A stretch of 64,000 nucleotides of DNA from Candidatus Brocadia sp. (GCA_021646415.1 SOEU01000004.1:121689-185688); one strand, 5' to 3'. Shown: positions 26,584 to 35,523, counted from the first letter of the stretch. Numbers and translations are program-made. The notes: generated by a model not told the origin, from the sequence alone.

Positions 26584-27438
26584 TTATGTCTTACCTCCTC
26601 CTCTCTTCTTAGCGATAAAAAATGTTATACCCATTGTTATGCCCCAATCCACGCTTTTGCTATTTAAACCTGCAAACCCTGCAATATCATAATCTATATT
26701 GAGCGGTCCTTCCCATACCACTCCACCCAACAATTGATGATCTAGGATAGCATTTTCTATCTTTTCTCCACTATATTCTGATACAAGATGAAGTTTTTTA
26801 TACCAGGGCGAAGGTACGTCTAATATAATACCGTAGATAAAGAGACCTCGCGTGTTATGCTCAAAAGCCCCTTTTTTTGTACCTCCACCAAGGGTGAGGT
26901 GGCATGTTAATTTCTCCAAATACCACGAGAAGATACCGGTACCTTCAAAATCTAATCCTGAGGTCCCCTTTTCTGTAGGAAACACAAAACCTGTCTCTGT
27001 AGCAAAATTAGGTATCCAGCCACCGTTCTCGCCACTACGCCACCAGACCTTTTTGTAAAAGGCTGCCGTATCAGCAAATTGTTTCTCTTTTACGCCCAGC
27101 GTTCCTACATATTTGCTATCGATTAATTCACCTATAGTCTCAAGCACAATTTCGCTATCCCATGGCAACCCATAGTTAAAACGTATACTCGGTACGTCTA
27201 ATACGAATTCGTCAGGACCAGGATGCTTTTGCTCATGCAATCCAAATATTCCCAATTCTATCTCCGCAATATTGGGTTCAACTACATCAGCATCTGTTGT
27301 AACGAAAGGCCGCAATGCCAGGACATTTTTAGGGGCAACAATTCCTCCCAAAGCACAGAGTATTATTAACCATAATATTTTTTTATTTAACTTGTCCACT
27401 TGTAAAAAATTTATCTCTTTATATGGTGATTCAGACAA
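26584..27438 (-). CDS. Predicted outer-membrane beta-barrel protein
   Basis: A protein of up to 284 residues with a signal peptide (K-K-I-L-W-L-I-I-L-C-A-L-G-G to N-V-L-A). It then has alternating aromatic strands, G-L-N-S-K-S-V-D-W-G-I-T-M-G-I near the C-terminus, and P-F-V-T-T-D-A-D-V-V-E-P at the mature N-terminus, as in phenol-degradation MetA-type or similar porins. The start is TTG 27438 or GTG 27396. It is first intact gene of the chrB operon and may form the outer-membrane route. Confidence 0.65.
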   Translation of the reverse strand: MSESPYKEINFLQVDKLNKKILWLIILCALGGIVAPKNVLALRPFVTTDADVVEPNIAEIELGIFGLHEQKHPGPDEFVLDVPSIRFNYGLPWDSEIVLETIGELIDSKYVGTLGVKEKQFADTAAFYKKVWWRSGENGGWIPNFATETGFVFPTEKGTSGLDFEGTGIFSWYLEKLTCHLTLGGGTKKGAFEHNTRGLFIYGIILDVPSPWYKKLHLVSEYSGEKIENAILDHQLLGGVVWEGPLNIDYDIAGFAGLNSKSVDWGITMGITFFIAKKRGGGKT

Positions 27439-27543
27439 CTATGTATCGGTAAGCATTAGATTATCAAAATGTGTCTGTACATCGGCCTTTGTCCATAAAC
27501 CAATCTTGCCATCCTCTGGAAAAGTTGAATCTTTTACCTCTGA
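27439..27543 (-). pseudogene. C-terminal remnant of a LamG/DUF1080-like protein
   Basis: The minus frame reads V-K-D-S-T-F-P-E-D-G-K-I-G-L-W-T-K-A-D-V-Q and ends D-N-L-M-L-T-D-T then TAG. G-K-I-G-L-W-T-K-A-D with a final F-D-x-L is the usual end of DUF1080/LamG-like jelly-roll proteins. The rest is missing upstream. The stop directly abuts the TTG of the barrel gene, so a longer first gene of the operon was probably lost. Confidence 0.55.
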
Positions 27544-27563
27544 ACAAAGACAATTTAATATAT

Positions 27564-27596
27564 GTTATAAACGTAACATAATGTTATTATCATAAC
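27564..27596. promoter_or_regulatory. Two tandem 14-bp palindromic operator-like sites
   Basis: GTTATAAACGTAAC (27564-27577) and GTTATTATCATAAC (27583-27596) share the form GTTAY-N4-RTAAC and start 19 bp apart, about two helical turns. They lie between the divergent chrB operon and the decayed efflux genes. A homodimeric regulator such as a PadR- or TetR-type protein could bind here; none is encoded nearby. Confidence 0.5.
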
Positions 27597-27653
27597 AACA
27601 CCATCTTTTATGTCAACAAACTTTTAGGTAAGATTCGGTTTTGCAATTAATTT

Positions 27654-29194
27654 ATGGAAATTTGTTGACACTGCAATTATTTCATTCATCATCGTTGCAG
27701 GTTTATTAGCGGGCTGTAAAGATGATAATCATAAACACGGTAATGCCGACACGGACATTTGCATGAAGGCGAAGTACATACAGGTGGAGGGCTTGAACCG
27801 CTTGTTTATACGCTCTACACAGACAAATCGGAACCATTTGTAGAGTTTAAACCTTTGATCGTAGGGGAAACCTCAAAGTTCGCTGCCCACTTTACACAAT
27901 TAGGAGAAACCTTCAAAGCAGTAACAGAAGGTTCCGTAACAGTTAGCCTCATCGGAAACGAGACACAATTAACTGATAATGCCGAAGAACCATCATCTCT
28001 GGGCATTTTTCGACTGGCTTTGAATCCTGAAAATCCTGGCACATATCAATTGGTCTTTGACATTCAAACTAATGAGTTTTCCGACAAAATAACAATAGCA
28101 AATATCACTGTTTACCCTGACACACAAACTGCACTCGTAAACCAACAAGAACAGACAATCGACGAAGAAATTGTTTATTTAAAAGAACAGGTATGGAAGA
28201 TAGATTTTGCCAATAGGGAAGTAAAAGACAGCCCTTTACTGAAATAATCAAAACAACAGGACAAGTCTTGCCTGCGCCTGGAGACGAGACAACGATGATA
28301 GCAAAATGCAAAGGCATCATAACATTCGGAAACAATAAAAAACTGATTGGTTCTGCGGTAAATGCAGGCGAAACATTATTTATAATTTCAGGAGCCGGTT
28401 TAACAAAGGTAATTTAGACGCGAAATACAAAGAAGCAAAAAATAACTACGAAAAAAGCAAAATAGATTTTGAAAAAGCCAAAACATTGGTGAAAGACCAT
28501 ATCATTTCACAAAAATCTTTTCAGGAAATACGTCTCCGATACAAAAATGCTCAAACCACTTTTAACATTATTGAAAAAAACTATACTACTGACGGATACA
28601 AAATCATGTTGCCAATACAAGGCTATATAAAAAATGTGATGATAAGCGAAGGGGATCATATTGAAATCGGGCAGCCCATTGCCGTCGTTTCCCAAAACCG
28701 CAAACTCATTTTAAAAGCCGAATTGCCTCAAAAGTATTTCTCAAAACTCAATAGTATTTCATCGGCGAATTTCATAACTGCTTATGACAATAAAACACAC
28801 AATACTGACAGCTTAAATGGAAAGCTCGTTTCATATGGGAAAAGCGCAGAGAATAACGCTTATTATATTCCAGTAAACTTTGAGATTGACAATAATGCTG
28901 GAATCATCCCTGGCTCATTCGTAGAGGCGTTTATAAAAACCAATATAATCAGTGATGCATTAGTAATTCCCTATTCGGCGCTCATAGAGGAACAGGAAAA
29001 TTTCTTTGCCTATGTGCAAACATCAGGCGAAGGATTCCAGAAGCGTGAATTAAAAATCGGAGCCAATGATGGTATGAATGTACAGGTATTAGCAGGTATA
29101 AAGGAGGGGCGAAAGAGTTGTCACGAAAGGAGCCTACCAAATAAAATTAGCAACAATGTCGGGTAAAATGCCTGCTCATGGTCACGAACATTAA
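27654..29194 (+). pseudogene. CusB/HlyD-type efflux adaptor, multiply frameshifted
   Basis: Pieces in three frames follow each other. A lipoprotein start (A-G-L-L-A-G-C-K-D-D) is followed by H-E-G-E-V-H-T-G-G-G and F-V-E-F-K-P-L-I-V-G-E-T-S-K-F to 28247. Next come I-I-K-T-T-G-Q-V-L-P-A-P-G-D-E, then the hairpin/barrel region N-L-D-A-K-Y-K-E-A-K, L-P-I-Q-G-Y and V-I-P-Y-S-A-L, and finally E-G-E-R-V-V-T-K-G-A-Y and G-H-E-H. At least four indels are needed, including an extra G near 29107. It is a dead periplasmic adaptor of an RND metal-efflux pump. Confidence 0.8.
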
Positions 29195-29205
29195 AGAGGG
29201 AAATC

Positions 29206-29710
29206 ATGATAAATAAGATTATAGAATACTCCTTAAATAATCGCTTAATGATTATAGCGGCATCAGCGTTGCTTTTGATAGCTGGCATTTACACGGCCTC
29301 AAAAATGGAAGTTGATGTATTCCCTGACCTTACTGCCCCAACGGTAGTAATGTTAACCGAAGCGCATGGAATGGCCCCGGAAGAAGTCGAAAAATTAGTA
29401 ACCTTTCAGATTGAAACGGCAGTCAATGGTGCCACCAATGTGCGCCGGGTAAGATCATCATCTGCCGCGGGAATATCCATTGTTTGGATAGAATTTGAGT
29501 GGGGGACGGATATTTTTAAGGCACGACAAATAGTTAGCGAAACACTAACCACCATTGCCGAAAAGCTGCCGCTGGGAGTTGGAAATCCTACGCTTGCGCC
29601 TCAATCGTCCATCCTGGGGGGAAATTATGCTCATTGGTTTATCATCAGATAACACGTCCCCAATGGATTTAAGAACCATTGCATCGCAGTGGACGAGCTA
29701 CTATGATTGA
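29206..29710 (+). pseudogene. CusA-type RND efflux pump, 5' fragment
   Basis: M-I-N-K-I-I-E-Y-S-L-N-N-R-L-M-I-I opens a normal CusA N-terminus (E-V-D-V-F-P-D-L-T-A-P-T-V, V-E-K-L-V-T-F-Q-I-E). An extra G in the run near 29620 shifts the frame, after which E-I-M-L-I-G-L-S-S-D continues to D-L-R-T-I-A. Then homology ends at about 29690. More than 800 residues of the pump are missing, so the RND locus is a remnant. Confidence 0.85.
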
Positions 29711-29727
29711 TATAAATAACTCTCAAA

Positions 29728-29819
29728 CATTACGCTTAGCTCAGCAGTCAGCGGGGCTGGAGAGCTGTAGCGTTCCTGATAGTCGTCATACCCTACCAGT
29801 CCGCTGCATCGCCTTGTTC
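29728..29819 (-). repeat. attC-like imperfect inverted repeat behind the CorC-type gene
   Basis: On the minus strand AACAAGGCGATGCAGCGG lies within the 3' end of the CDS. About 50 bases later CCAGCCCCGCTGACTGCTG forms a near-complementary arm (CAGCGG-A-CTGG against CCAGCCCCGCTG), followed by AAGCGTAATG. AACAAGGCGATGCAG resembles integron attC ends; the other core is degenerate. Confidence 0.4.
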
Positions 29820-31147
29820 GGTGTCCGCCCTTGCTCAAACTGGCTCACCTGAGCTTCTTGGACTTTCTTCCGACGGACCTTGCGAACCACGACTCGCATA
29901 GCACCCCTTTCGACAACATCGCCACCGCGAACTTCCCTGCCCAGGTGTCCGCTGACCCAATCACTGAGCGTACGGGCACCGGCAGCGGGATGATCGATAC
30001 TTAGGTCGATGCCGGTTGTGGCCTTCAATCGGTCAATGGAAACCCCACCACCTGCAACCCAGGAGGAACCAGATTCGACAATGTGGGTAGGGAGGCGATC
30101 GTACTCATCCTCAATCTCGCCCACCAATTCCTCTAGGATGTCTTCGAGCGTGACTATTCCCACCACCCTGCCGTCGGCGTCACGCACCAAGGCGATGTGT
30201 GTGTGCTCGCGCATCATCTGCTCAAGGCATACGGCGATCCGTTCGTTGTCCTTGAAGGACAGGATCGGGCGGATGATGGTACGGAACGTGGGTTCCTGTG
30301 GGGCCAGGCGCATCGTGGCAATGATGTCCTTGAAGTTTGCATAGCCGATGATAGTCTGCGGGTCGCCCTTCCGTGCGACTACGGGAAAGCGTGTATGCAT
30401 GTCGAGGTGGGCCGTAATTAGATTTTCCGCCAGTGAGGCATTCGCATCGAGTGTGGTCACATGTTCAGCCGGGAGCATGATAGTGCGGACTACGCGTGAC
30501 TGCAACTCCATCGCTCCCAGAATGATTCGCTCCTCCCGGTGCCCAATGAGCCGCGATGCGCGGGCCATAGCGGCTATGGCGCGGAGTTCTTGAAACTCCA
30601 CCGTCTTAGACTTACCCGCATCGCCCGAGCCAAGGCGGCGCTCACCCCACGACATTACACCCATGACAACCGTTTCAAACAGCCACACGGCAGGCCAGAC
30701 GCTGAAGGAGAACCAACGCATAAAAGGCGAAAGGGTGAGGCACACCCTTTCCGCATTGCGCAGCGCGAACACCTTCGGTATCAATTCTCCGACCACGATT
30801 GTCACGACGGTGAGAGGGACAACCACGAGCGCAATGGCTAGGACCTCAGCCGTACCCTCCGAAACACCCAAGCGACCAATAAGGGTCGGGGCCACCTTCT
30901 CCTCAGCGCCGGATCCACCGACAGCCGCCGCGATGGTGCCGACCAGTGTGATCCCCAGTTGGACAACGGCCAGGCTCGCCTCCATGTTCTGCTTCATGTA
31001 CAGGGCGACTTTCGCCCCGCTCCGGTGATCATCCGCGAGACTCCGTAGTCTGGCGAGGCTTACGGACGCCAAGGCGATTTCGTACGCTGCAAAAACGCTG
31101 TTGATGCCGATCATGGTGACCATGATGGCAAGTTCAAATCCCCACAT
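29786..31147 (-). CDS. CNNM/CorC-type hemolysin-family membrane protein
   Basis: About 453 residues from ATG 31147 (M-W-G-F-E-L-A-I-M-V), preceded by AAGGGT; the frame also opens earlier. Order: DUF21 with four hydrophobic segments (N-S-V-F-A-A-Y-E-I-A-L, G-E-L-I-P-K-V-F-A-L-R-N), two CBS domains (T-R-F-P-V-V, G-I-V-T-L-E-D-I-L-E-E-L-V-G-E-I-E-D-E-Y-D) and a CorC/HlyC C-terminal domain. The family is linked to Mg/Co efflux or membrane-stress tolerance. The codons are far more GC-rich than the neighbours, and the protein ends in N-K-A-M-Q-R-T-G, a tail typical of cassette-borne genes. Probably horizontally acquired. Confidence 0.88.
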   Translation of the reverse strand: MWGFELAIMVTMIGINSVFAAYEIALASVSLARLRSLADDHRSGAKVALYMKQNMEASLAVVQLGITLVGTIAAAVGGSGAEEKVAPTLIGRLGVSEGTAEVLAIALVVVPLTVVTIVVGELIPKVFALRNAERVCLTLSPFMRWFSFSVWPAVWLFETVVMGVMSWGERRLGSGDAGKSKTVEFQELRAIAAMARASRLIGHREERIILGAMELQSRVVRTIMLPAEHVTTLDANASLAENLITAHLDMHTRFPVVARKGDPQTIIGYANFKDIIATMRLAPQEPTFRTIIRPILSFKDNERIAVCLEQMMREHTHIALVRDADGRVVGIVTLEDILEELVGEIEDEYDRLPTHIVESGSSWVAGGGVSIDRLKATTGIDLSIDHPAAGARTLSDWVSGHLGREVRGGDVVERGAMRVVVRKVRRKKVQEAQVSQFEQGRTPNKAMQRTGRV

Positions 31148-31216
31148 GTACCCTTGTAACAAGCCTCCTGTTGGCGGGCGACGATCCACTGCCGTGAGTG
31201 CCACAGGCAAGCACAC

Positions 31217-31762
31217 CGCTCCGCCGCCGAATATTAATTAGTTTGATCTGCATACTATGCGGAATACAGATTTATTGCGCATATAACATGCCTTTAATAT
31301 GGCAAGTACTATATTGATAAACACTTCAGACATCACTTACGTCTCTTTGCACTTTTTATCATGTCACCCTATACGTGATCAGCATAAAATATTCTTGTTC
31401 TATTTCAAAGTATATCTCATGGAGAGATAATAGGAAATTATTTTTTTAATGAATAGAATTAATATTATGATGCCAGCAATACATTAATTTTAAAAGTAAA
31501 ACAGGAAACCAGCCCAATATCAAGGACTTAAAGTTTTTAACCCTTGTCGCCCTTTCAGGGCTAAAAATATTATTAAATCCTGATCCCAGGGCTGTTACTC
31601 CGGGCAATACACTGTCAGCCCTTCGGGCTTTACCTCGAAGAGAAAAGCTCTTTACTTTAATTCAACGACATTGCATTTACAAGGGGGCTAAGGGTAGTAT
31701 AAAAAACTTGATAAAAAAAGGTGGATATTTTCGGATGAATACGATAAATCAGGCATGGTAAT
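31217..31762. other. AT-rich noncoding stretch with hairpin repeats
   Basis: No gene seen. From about 31546 to 31640 short hairpins follow each other: GCCCTTTCAGGGC, CCCAGGGCTG against CCGGGC, and CAGCCCTTCGGGCTTT. This is the look of a dispersed intergenic repeat. The rest is AT-rich without recognisable signals. Confidence 0.5.
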
Positions 31763-32566
31763 TTAAACAAATACATATCCCTCGCGCAGGTAGGTATCAT
31801 TAGTGGGAATGCCCGCCCGGTTGCAGATGGCACGGGATGTAGCGACTGTAGCAATGACGCTGTCAAGGGCGTCTCCGTAATCGTCGCCTAAGACTGCCAT
31901 ACGGACTGTTCTGGGTAGGGACATACCACATGCTTCTTCTATCCAGGCAAAGATACGTACCCTGACCGAATAATGTGACCTGGAACTGCCTTTATAGGGA
32001 AAATAGAGACGTGCCTGCTTTAAGGTCGAAGCAGGACAGACTTCCAGTAACCATGTTTTGCCTGGCAGGGCTTTTTGCATGGGGAGCACACATACCAAAT
32101 GGTCCCGAATTAGTGGGGAAAGTACTTCCCGGATGCCAAAGTAGGTTTGACGATAGAGCCTGAGGTTGTAAGGAGAAAAGGGTGTTTGGCATTCTTTATC
32201 AGTAACTCGCTTGAGTTCGTAACCACCAGAGGATGTGTAGAGAATCTTCCTAAACGCTTCGGCGCTGAGGTAGTTGCATGGAAAGGATAACACAAAGTCC
32301 TCCCACCATTCCTCTTTTACCAGACTCTGAGGCAACCCAAAAGGGAAATCGATCCCGAAGGCACTCGGACGTTCTTCCATGATGAAATTCCGAAGTGCCG
32401 CCATACATTCGTTACGATTACTCCCTGAGCCAGGAAGGGCTTCTGCCCGGAAACAGTCTTTAATTAGCAGGGTGTCCTTTTCTATTATCCCGCTCGTAAT
32501 CCATATCTTTTTACCGGCGTTTGCCGCACCGCTGAAGTCGATACCGTAAACGGGTTGCGGGTAATG
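31763..32566 (-). CDS. DUF429-family predicted nuclease, start codon not identifiable
   Basis: A canonical start gives 213 residues from ATG 32404, but the frame is open further upstream and encodes V-Y-G-I-D-F-S-G-A-A-N-A-G-K-K-I-W-I-T-S-G. Y-G-I-D-F-S-G is the DUF429 N-terminal motif with its first catalytic Asp. F-G-I-D-F-P-F-G-L-P, G-K-T-W-L-L-E-V-C-P-A-S and D-A-L-D-S-V-I-A follow. No ATG, GTG or TTG exists between the motif and the previous stop, though AGGAGG lies near 32590. Either a rare start codon or a lost start must be assumed. Confidence 0.65.
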   Translation of the reverse strand, partial: HYPQPVYGIDFSGAANAGKKIWITSGIIEKDTLLIKDCFRAEALPGSGSNRNECMAALRNFIMEERPSAFGIDFPFGLPQSLVKEEWWEDFVLSFPCNYLSAEAFRKILYTSSGGYELKRVTDKECQTPFSPYNLRLYRQTYFGIREVLSPLIRDHLVCVLPMQKALPGKTWLLEVCPASTLKQARLYFPYKGSSRSHYSVRVRIFAWIEEACGMSLPRTVRMAVLGDDYGDALDSVIATVATSRAICNRAGIPTNDTYLREGYVFV

Positions 32567-32607
32567 AAAAAGATGCTGCTTCGAGCCTCTCCTCCTGAAG
32601 TTATTCT

Positions 32608-33351
32608 TTATTCTCTTTTCCTTTTTTCTAAAGTGGATAGGTACTCTTTTAAATGGTTTATTCTGGAATTAATCATTTTCGCAGAGGAAGTTAGACCCCC
32701 CAATCCAAACATATTTTTGCGAATCATGAGACTGAGATGCCTTTCCAGAAAGTCCAACAGACCGTTGGGATTAAATCCGGCTTTAGATGCATATAAAACA
32801 CCCGTTGTATCAGCTTCCTGTTCAAATTCTTCGAGGTGATTATTTAACAGTAATAAATTCTCAGGTGTATGAGTCCCATTATTCTGCCGGGAAAGGATTT
32901 CCATAACTTCGTGATACAATTTTGAAGCGTGATGCAAGGACGCATGAGCCACTTCATGGCCGACAATTCCAGCCACTTCGTCTTCTGTTTGCGCAAATTT
33001 GAGTAATCCATAGGTTAGATAGATGTGTCCGCCCGGGGCAGAAAATGCATTGATCGAAAATGATTGAAGAATGGTGCAGCTGAAGGGAAGTGTATTTCTA
33101 TCGGATACCGTTACAAGTCTTTGCGTAATGTTGCTGACCGCCATGTTGAGGTCTGGATCATTTTCCAGATAAAATTGACGTCGTATATACTCATCAACCC
33201 GTTTCCCCAACTCTATCTCTTCCGCATCGTTCATTTCTGACGGAGTATCATCCAGTTGCCAATCGTCGTCAGCTATGCTGTGTTGTCCATTGGTAAGGAG
33301 GATAACTGCAAGAACAAAGATAATAAATAATAGCTTTCTTTGTAATGCCAT
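32608..33351 (-). CDS. M48-family metalloprotease, exported
   Basis: 247 residues with an N-terminal signal peptide (L-L-F-I-I-F-V-L-A-V-I-L-L-T-N-G). The zinc site is H-E-V-A-H within G-I-V-G-H-E-V-A-H-A-S-L-H-H, with the third ligand in E-Q-E-A-D-T-T-G. N-A-F-S-A-P-G-G-H-I-Y-L-T-Y-G-L-L is the typical M48 strand. By family it degrades or processes envelope proteins. A c-di-GMP-I riboswitch and terminator lie in its leader (33430-33572), so expression is probably set by c-di-GMP. Confidence 0.88.
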   Translation of the reverse strand: MALQRKLLFIIFVLAVILLTNGQHSIADDDWQLDDTPSEMNDAEEIELGKRVDEYIRRQFYLENDPDLNMAVSNITQRLVTVSDRNTLPFSCTILQSFSINAFSAPGGHIYLTYGLLKFAQTEDEVAGIVGHEVAHASLHHASKLYHEVMEILSRQNNGTHTPENLLLLNNHLEEFEQEADTTGVLYASKAGFNPNGLLDFLERHLSLMIRKNMFGLGGLTSSAKMINSRINHLKEYLSTLEKRKRE

Positions 33352-33429
33352 AGCAGGATAGCCTGTAATTAATGATTATTTATCACACGATGACATACCC
33401 ACGGAGAAAACGTTTTTTGTAAACATCCG

Positions 33430-33483
33430 GAAAAATAAAAAAACCTTACTGCAAAGATATCTTTAAAATCTTCGGCAGTAAGG
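33430..33483 (-). terminator. Intrinsic terminator in the M48 gene leader
   Basis: On the minus strand CCTTACTGC pairs with GCAGTAAGG, enclosing AAAGATATCTTT, and is followed by TTTTTTTATTTTT. The 5' arm overlaps the 3' edge of the riboswitch aptamer, so ligand binding could compete with terminator formation. Confidence 0.8.
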
Positions 33484-33572
33484 CTGTCTTTATATTTTCC
33501 TGCCTTTGCAGAAAATATTTTAAAGACCCTATACTTTGCGTCCTCTGATTGCTCAGGGTTTGCCCTTATCGG
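33474..33572 (-). promoter_or_regulatory. Cyclic di-GMP-I (GEMM) riboswitch
   Basis: The minus strand carries AAGGGCAAACC, then CTGA-GCAA-TCAG (a GNRA-capped hairpin), then GGACGCAAAG, a GGGTCT segment with a variable second hairpin, and a closing GCCTTACTGCC. These are the conserved blocks of the class I aptamer, including the G preceding GCAAACC that favours c-di-GMP over cGAMP. The downstream terminator and M48 gene are on the same strand. Confidence 0.88.
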
Positions 33573-33637
33573 AAGTATGAATATTATAATTATGAAAAGG
33601 TTTGGTATTCGATGTCAATCAAAAATTTGGAATATTG

Positions 33638-34156
33638 TCAAACTACTTTTACATAAGTGGCCTGTGGTCCTTTTTCGCCCATTTCTTCACCAAAACGTAC
33701 CTCCATTCCGATCTCCAGTTGCTTAAATTTATGGCTCTGTACGCTATTCTCGTGGAAATAAATTTCCCGTCCATCCACTGTGGTAAGGAAGCCGTAGCCC
33801 TTGTCCTGGAACAGGGTACTTATGCGGGCATGGGGTGGTTCCTCATGGCGTTTTACGTCACCACGCTGCCTTCTGGCAAAATCCTCCAGCTTACGGCGCG
33901 CATCATGAAAGGCATCTCTTATTGCAATATAGAGGTCTGAGTTCGGATCGAGTTTTATTACAAGTTCCACACCAGGGACGGTCATATCGATACGTACGTT
34001 GTACAAAGACCTGTTGGGAAGCGCCTCTACAGCGACCCGGCAGCTCATAATCCGGCTGTAATATTTATCTAAACTTTCTGCATGCTCACGGATGTTTGTT
34101 TTGATCGCTTCAGTGAGTTCTAAATTTCTCGACGTAATTTGCAATGGTAGTATCAT
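33638..34156 (-). CDS. HPF/RaiA ribosome-associated domain fused to cold-shock domain
   Basis: 172 residues. The first ~105 are an HPF/RaiA-type domain (P-L-Q-I-T-S-R-N-L-E-L-T-E-A-I, A-I-R-D-A-F-H-D-A-R-R-K-L). The last ~65 are a cold-shock-type OB fold (G-Y-G-F-L-T-T-V-D-G-R-E-I-Y-F-H-E-N-S-V). It probably binds idle ribosomes or RNA under stress. It lies upstream of the riboswitch-controlled M48 gene on the same strand but is separated by about 290 bp. Confidence 0.85.
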   Translation of the reverse strand: MILPLQITSRNLELTEAIKTNIREHAESLDKYYSRIMSCRVAVEALPNRSLYNVRIDMTVPGVELVIKLDPNSDLYIAIRDAFHDARRKLEDFARRQRGDVKRHEEPPHARISTLFQDKGYGFLTTVDGREIYFHENSVQSHKFKQLEIGMEVRFGEEMGEKGPQATYVKVV

Positions 34157-34392
34157 TGTATTTCCTCCTTAAAATCCATTGATTTCATAATAATATCAGT
34201 GGGGCTATTGTAGCAATCAATTATGGCCATGTCAACGTAAAGCATCTCTATTTGTCATTTCCCATTATCTGCAATGCGGCGCGCAGGCGGTATAAACTCT
34301 TTCAAATTTTCAGCACTGTTGTTAGGTCAGATTTGTGCACTGGTATAATTTTACGAATTTGCTATTCTGGCCGGAATTTCTCAACTTTAGAA

Positions 34393-34466
34393 TGGAGCGG
34401 GCGAAGGGAATCGAACCCTCATACCCAGCTTGGGAAGCTGGTATTCTACCACTGAATTACGCCCGC
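34393..34466 (-). tRNA. tRNA-Gly (anticodon CCC)
   Basis: The minus strand gives the acceptor GCGGGCG paired with CGCCCGC, D arm TTCAGTGGTAGAA, anticodon stem CCAGC/GCTGG with loop TTCCCAA, and T arm GGGTTCGATTCCC. Discriminator T and an encoded CCA follow. It reads GGG glycine codons. Its 5' end lies one base from the radical SAM gene's stop codon. Confidence 0.95.
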
Positions 34467-34467
34467 A

Positions 34468-35523
34468 TCATATTTCTATGGTATGCAGTTTCGACTCTTC
34501 GGAAACTTGTCCCTGTATGTTTTGGACAGGAAATGGTGTCGAGTGATTTATTGCAGGTACTGACACGTTATACCGTGAGCCTTGCCAGGTACCCCTTTGT
34601 TCCAATTCCCGTGTAATTCCGTAAGTGATCTCGGCCTTACTGGCCTTCCATATTGGCGATATAAGGAAATTGCCATGCGTGTCACCTACGAGTCTTTGTA
34701 TGGTAATATCCGATGGAATACGCTCCAGAAAATCAGCGGCAAGCTGAATATAGGTATTCATATCCAGCGTCTGTACCTTCCCCTGAAAATACTCCTCGGC
34801 CAGTGCCGTATTTTTCGCCACATACAAGTGGTGAAGTTTGATACCCTGTATGCCCAGGGTTGCCACTGCCTCAGCTGTTTCCATCATATCGTCCCTCGTT
34901 TCGCCAGGGAGACCTAAGATAACATGAACACATATATTGATGCAAGTTTTTTTTGTGCGATTTATGGCATCCAAAAATATCTTGTAATCGTGTCCTCGGT
35001 TAATTCGGTCGAGAGTCTTGTTGTGAACAGATTGGAGGCCATACTCGATCCAAACGTGGTATTTTTTTGTATAACTTTCGATGTGGCTTAGAATAATATC
35101 CGTGACGCAGTCTGGCCGCGTGCCAATAGAAATTCCAACAACATCTTCATCTGTTAGTGCTTCTTCATAACGGTCCTTTAAGGTTTCCACGTCTGCATAG
35201 GTATTTGTAAAGGACTGGAAATAAGCGATAAATTTTTCAGCACCATATCTCTTTTTATGGAATATCTTGCCTCTTTCAACCTGTTCCCTGATAGAAAGAG
35301 AATGTCCTTTGACATTTGGACTAAAGCTTTCATTGATACAATAAGTGCAACCACCCACCCCTGCACGACCATCACGGTTCGGACAGGTAAAACCTGCATG
35401 AAGCGGAATCTTGTGCACTTTATAAAGAAAATGTTCTTTCAGGTATTCACGAAATGGATAAAATCGATGCTTTCCAAGATACGACTTTTGTTGAGATAAC
35501 AGTGTCAGACTTTTCATACACAT
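34468..35523 (-). CDS. TIGR01212-family radical SAM protein (YhcC-like)
   Basis: 351 residues. C-P-N-R-D-G-R-A-G-V-G-G-C-T-Y-C is the 4Fe-4S/SAM motif of this family (C-x12-C-x2-C), followed by G-I-S-I-G-T-R-P-D-C-V, E-Y-G-L-Q-S and H-V-I-L-G-L-P-G-E-T. The reaction is not established to my knowledge. The gene ends one base before tRNA-Gly, so both are probably cotranscribed and separated by tRNA processing. Confidence 0.9.
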   Translation of the reverse strand: MCMKSLTLLSQQKSYLGKHRFYPFREYLKEHFLYKVHKIPLHAGFTCPNRDGRAGVGGCTYCINESFSPNVKGHSLSIREQVERGKIFHKKRYGAEKFIAYFQSFTNTYADVETLKDRYEEALTDEDVVGISIGTRPDCVTDIILSHIESYTKKYHVWIEYGLQSVHNKTLDRINRGHDYKIFLDAINRTKKTCINICVHVILGLPGETRDDMMETAEAVATLGIQGIKLHHLYVAKNTALAEEYFQGKVQTLDMNTYIQLAADFLERIPSDITIQRLVGDTHGNFLISPIWKASKAEITYGITRELEQRGTWQGSRYNVSVPAINHSTPFPVQNIQGQVSEESKLHTIEI

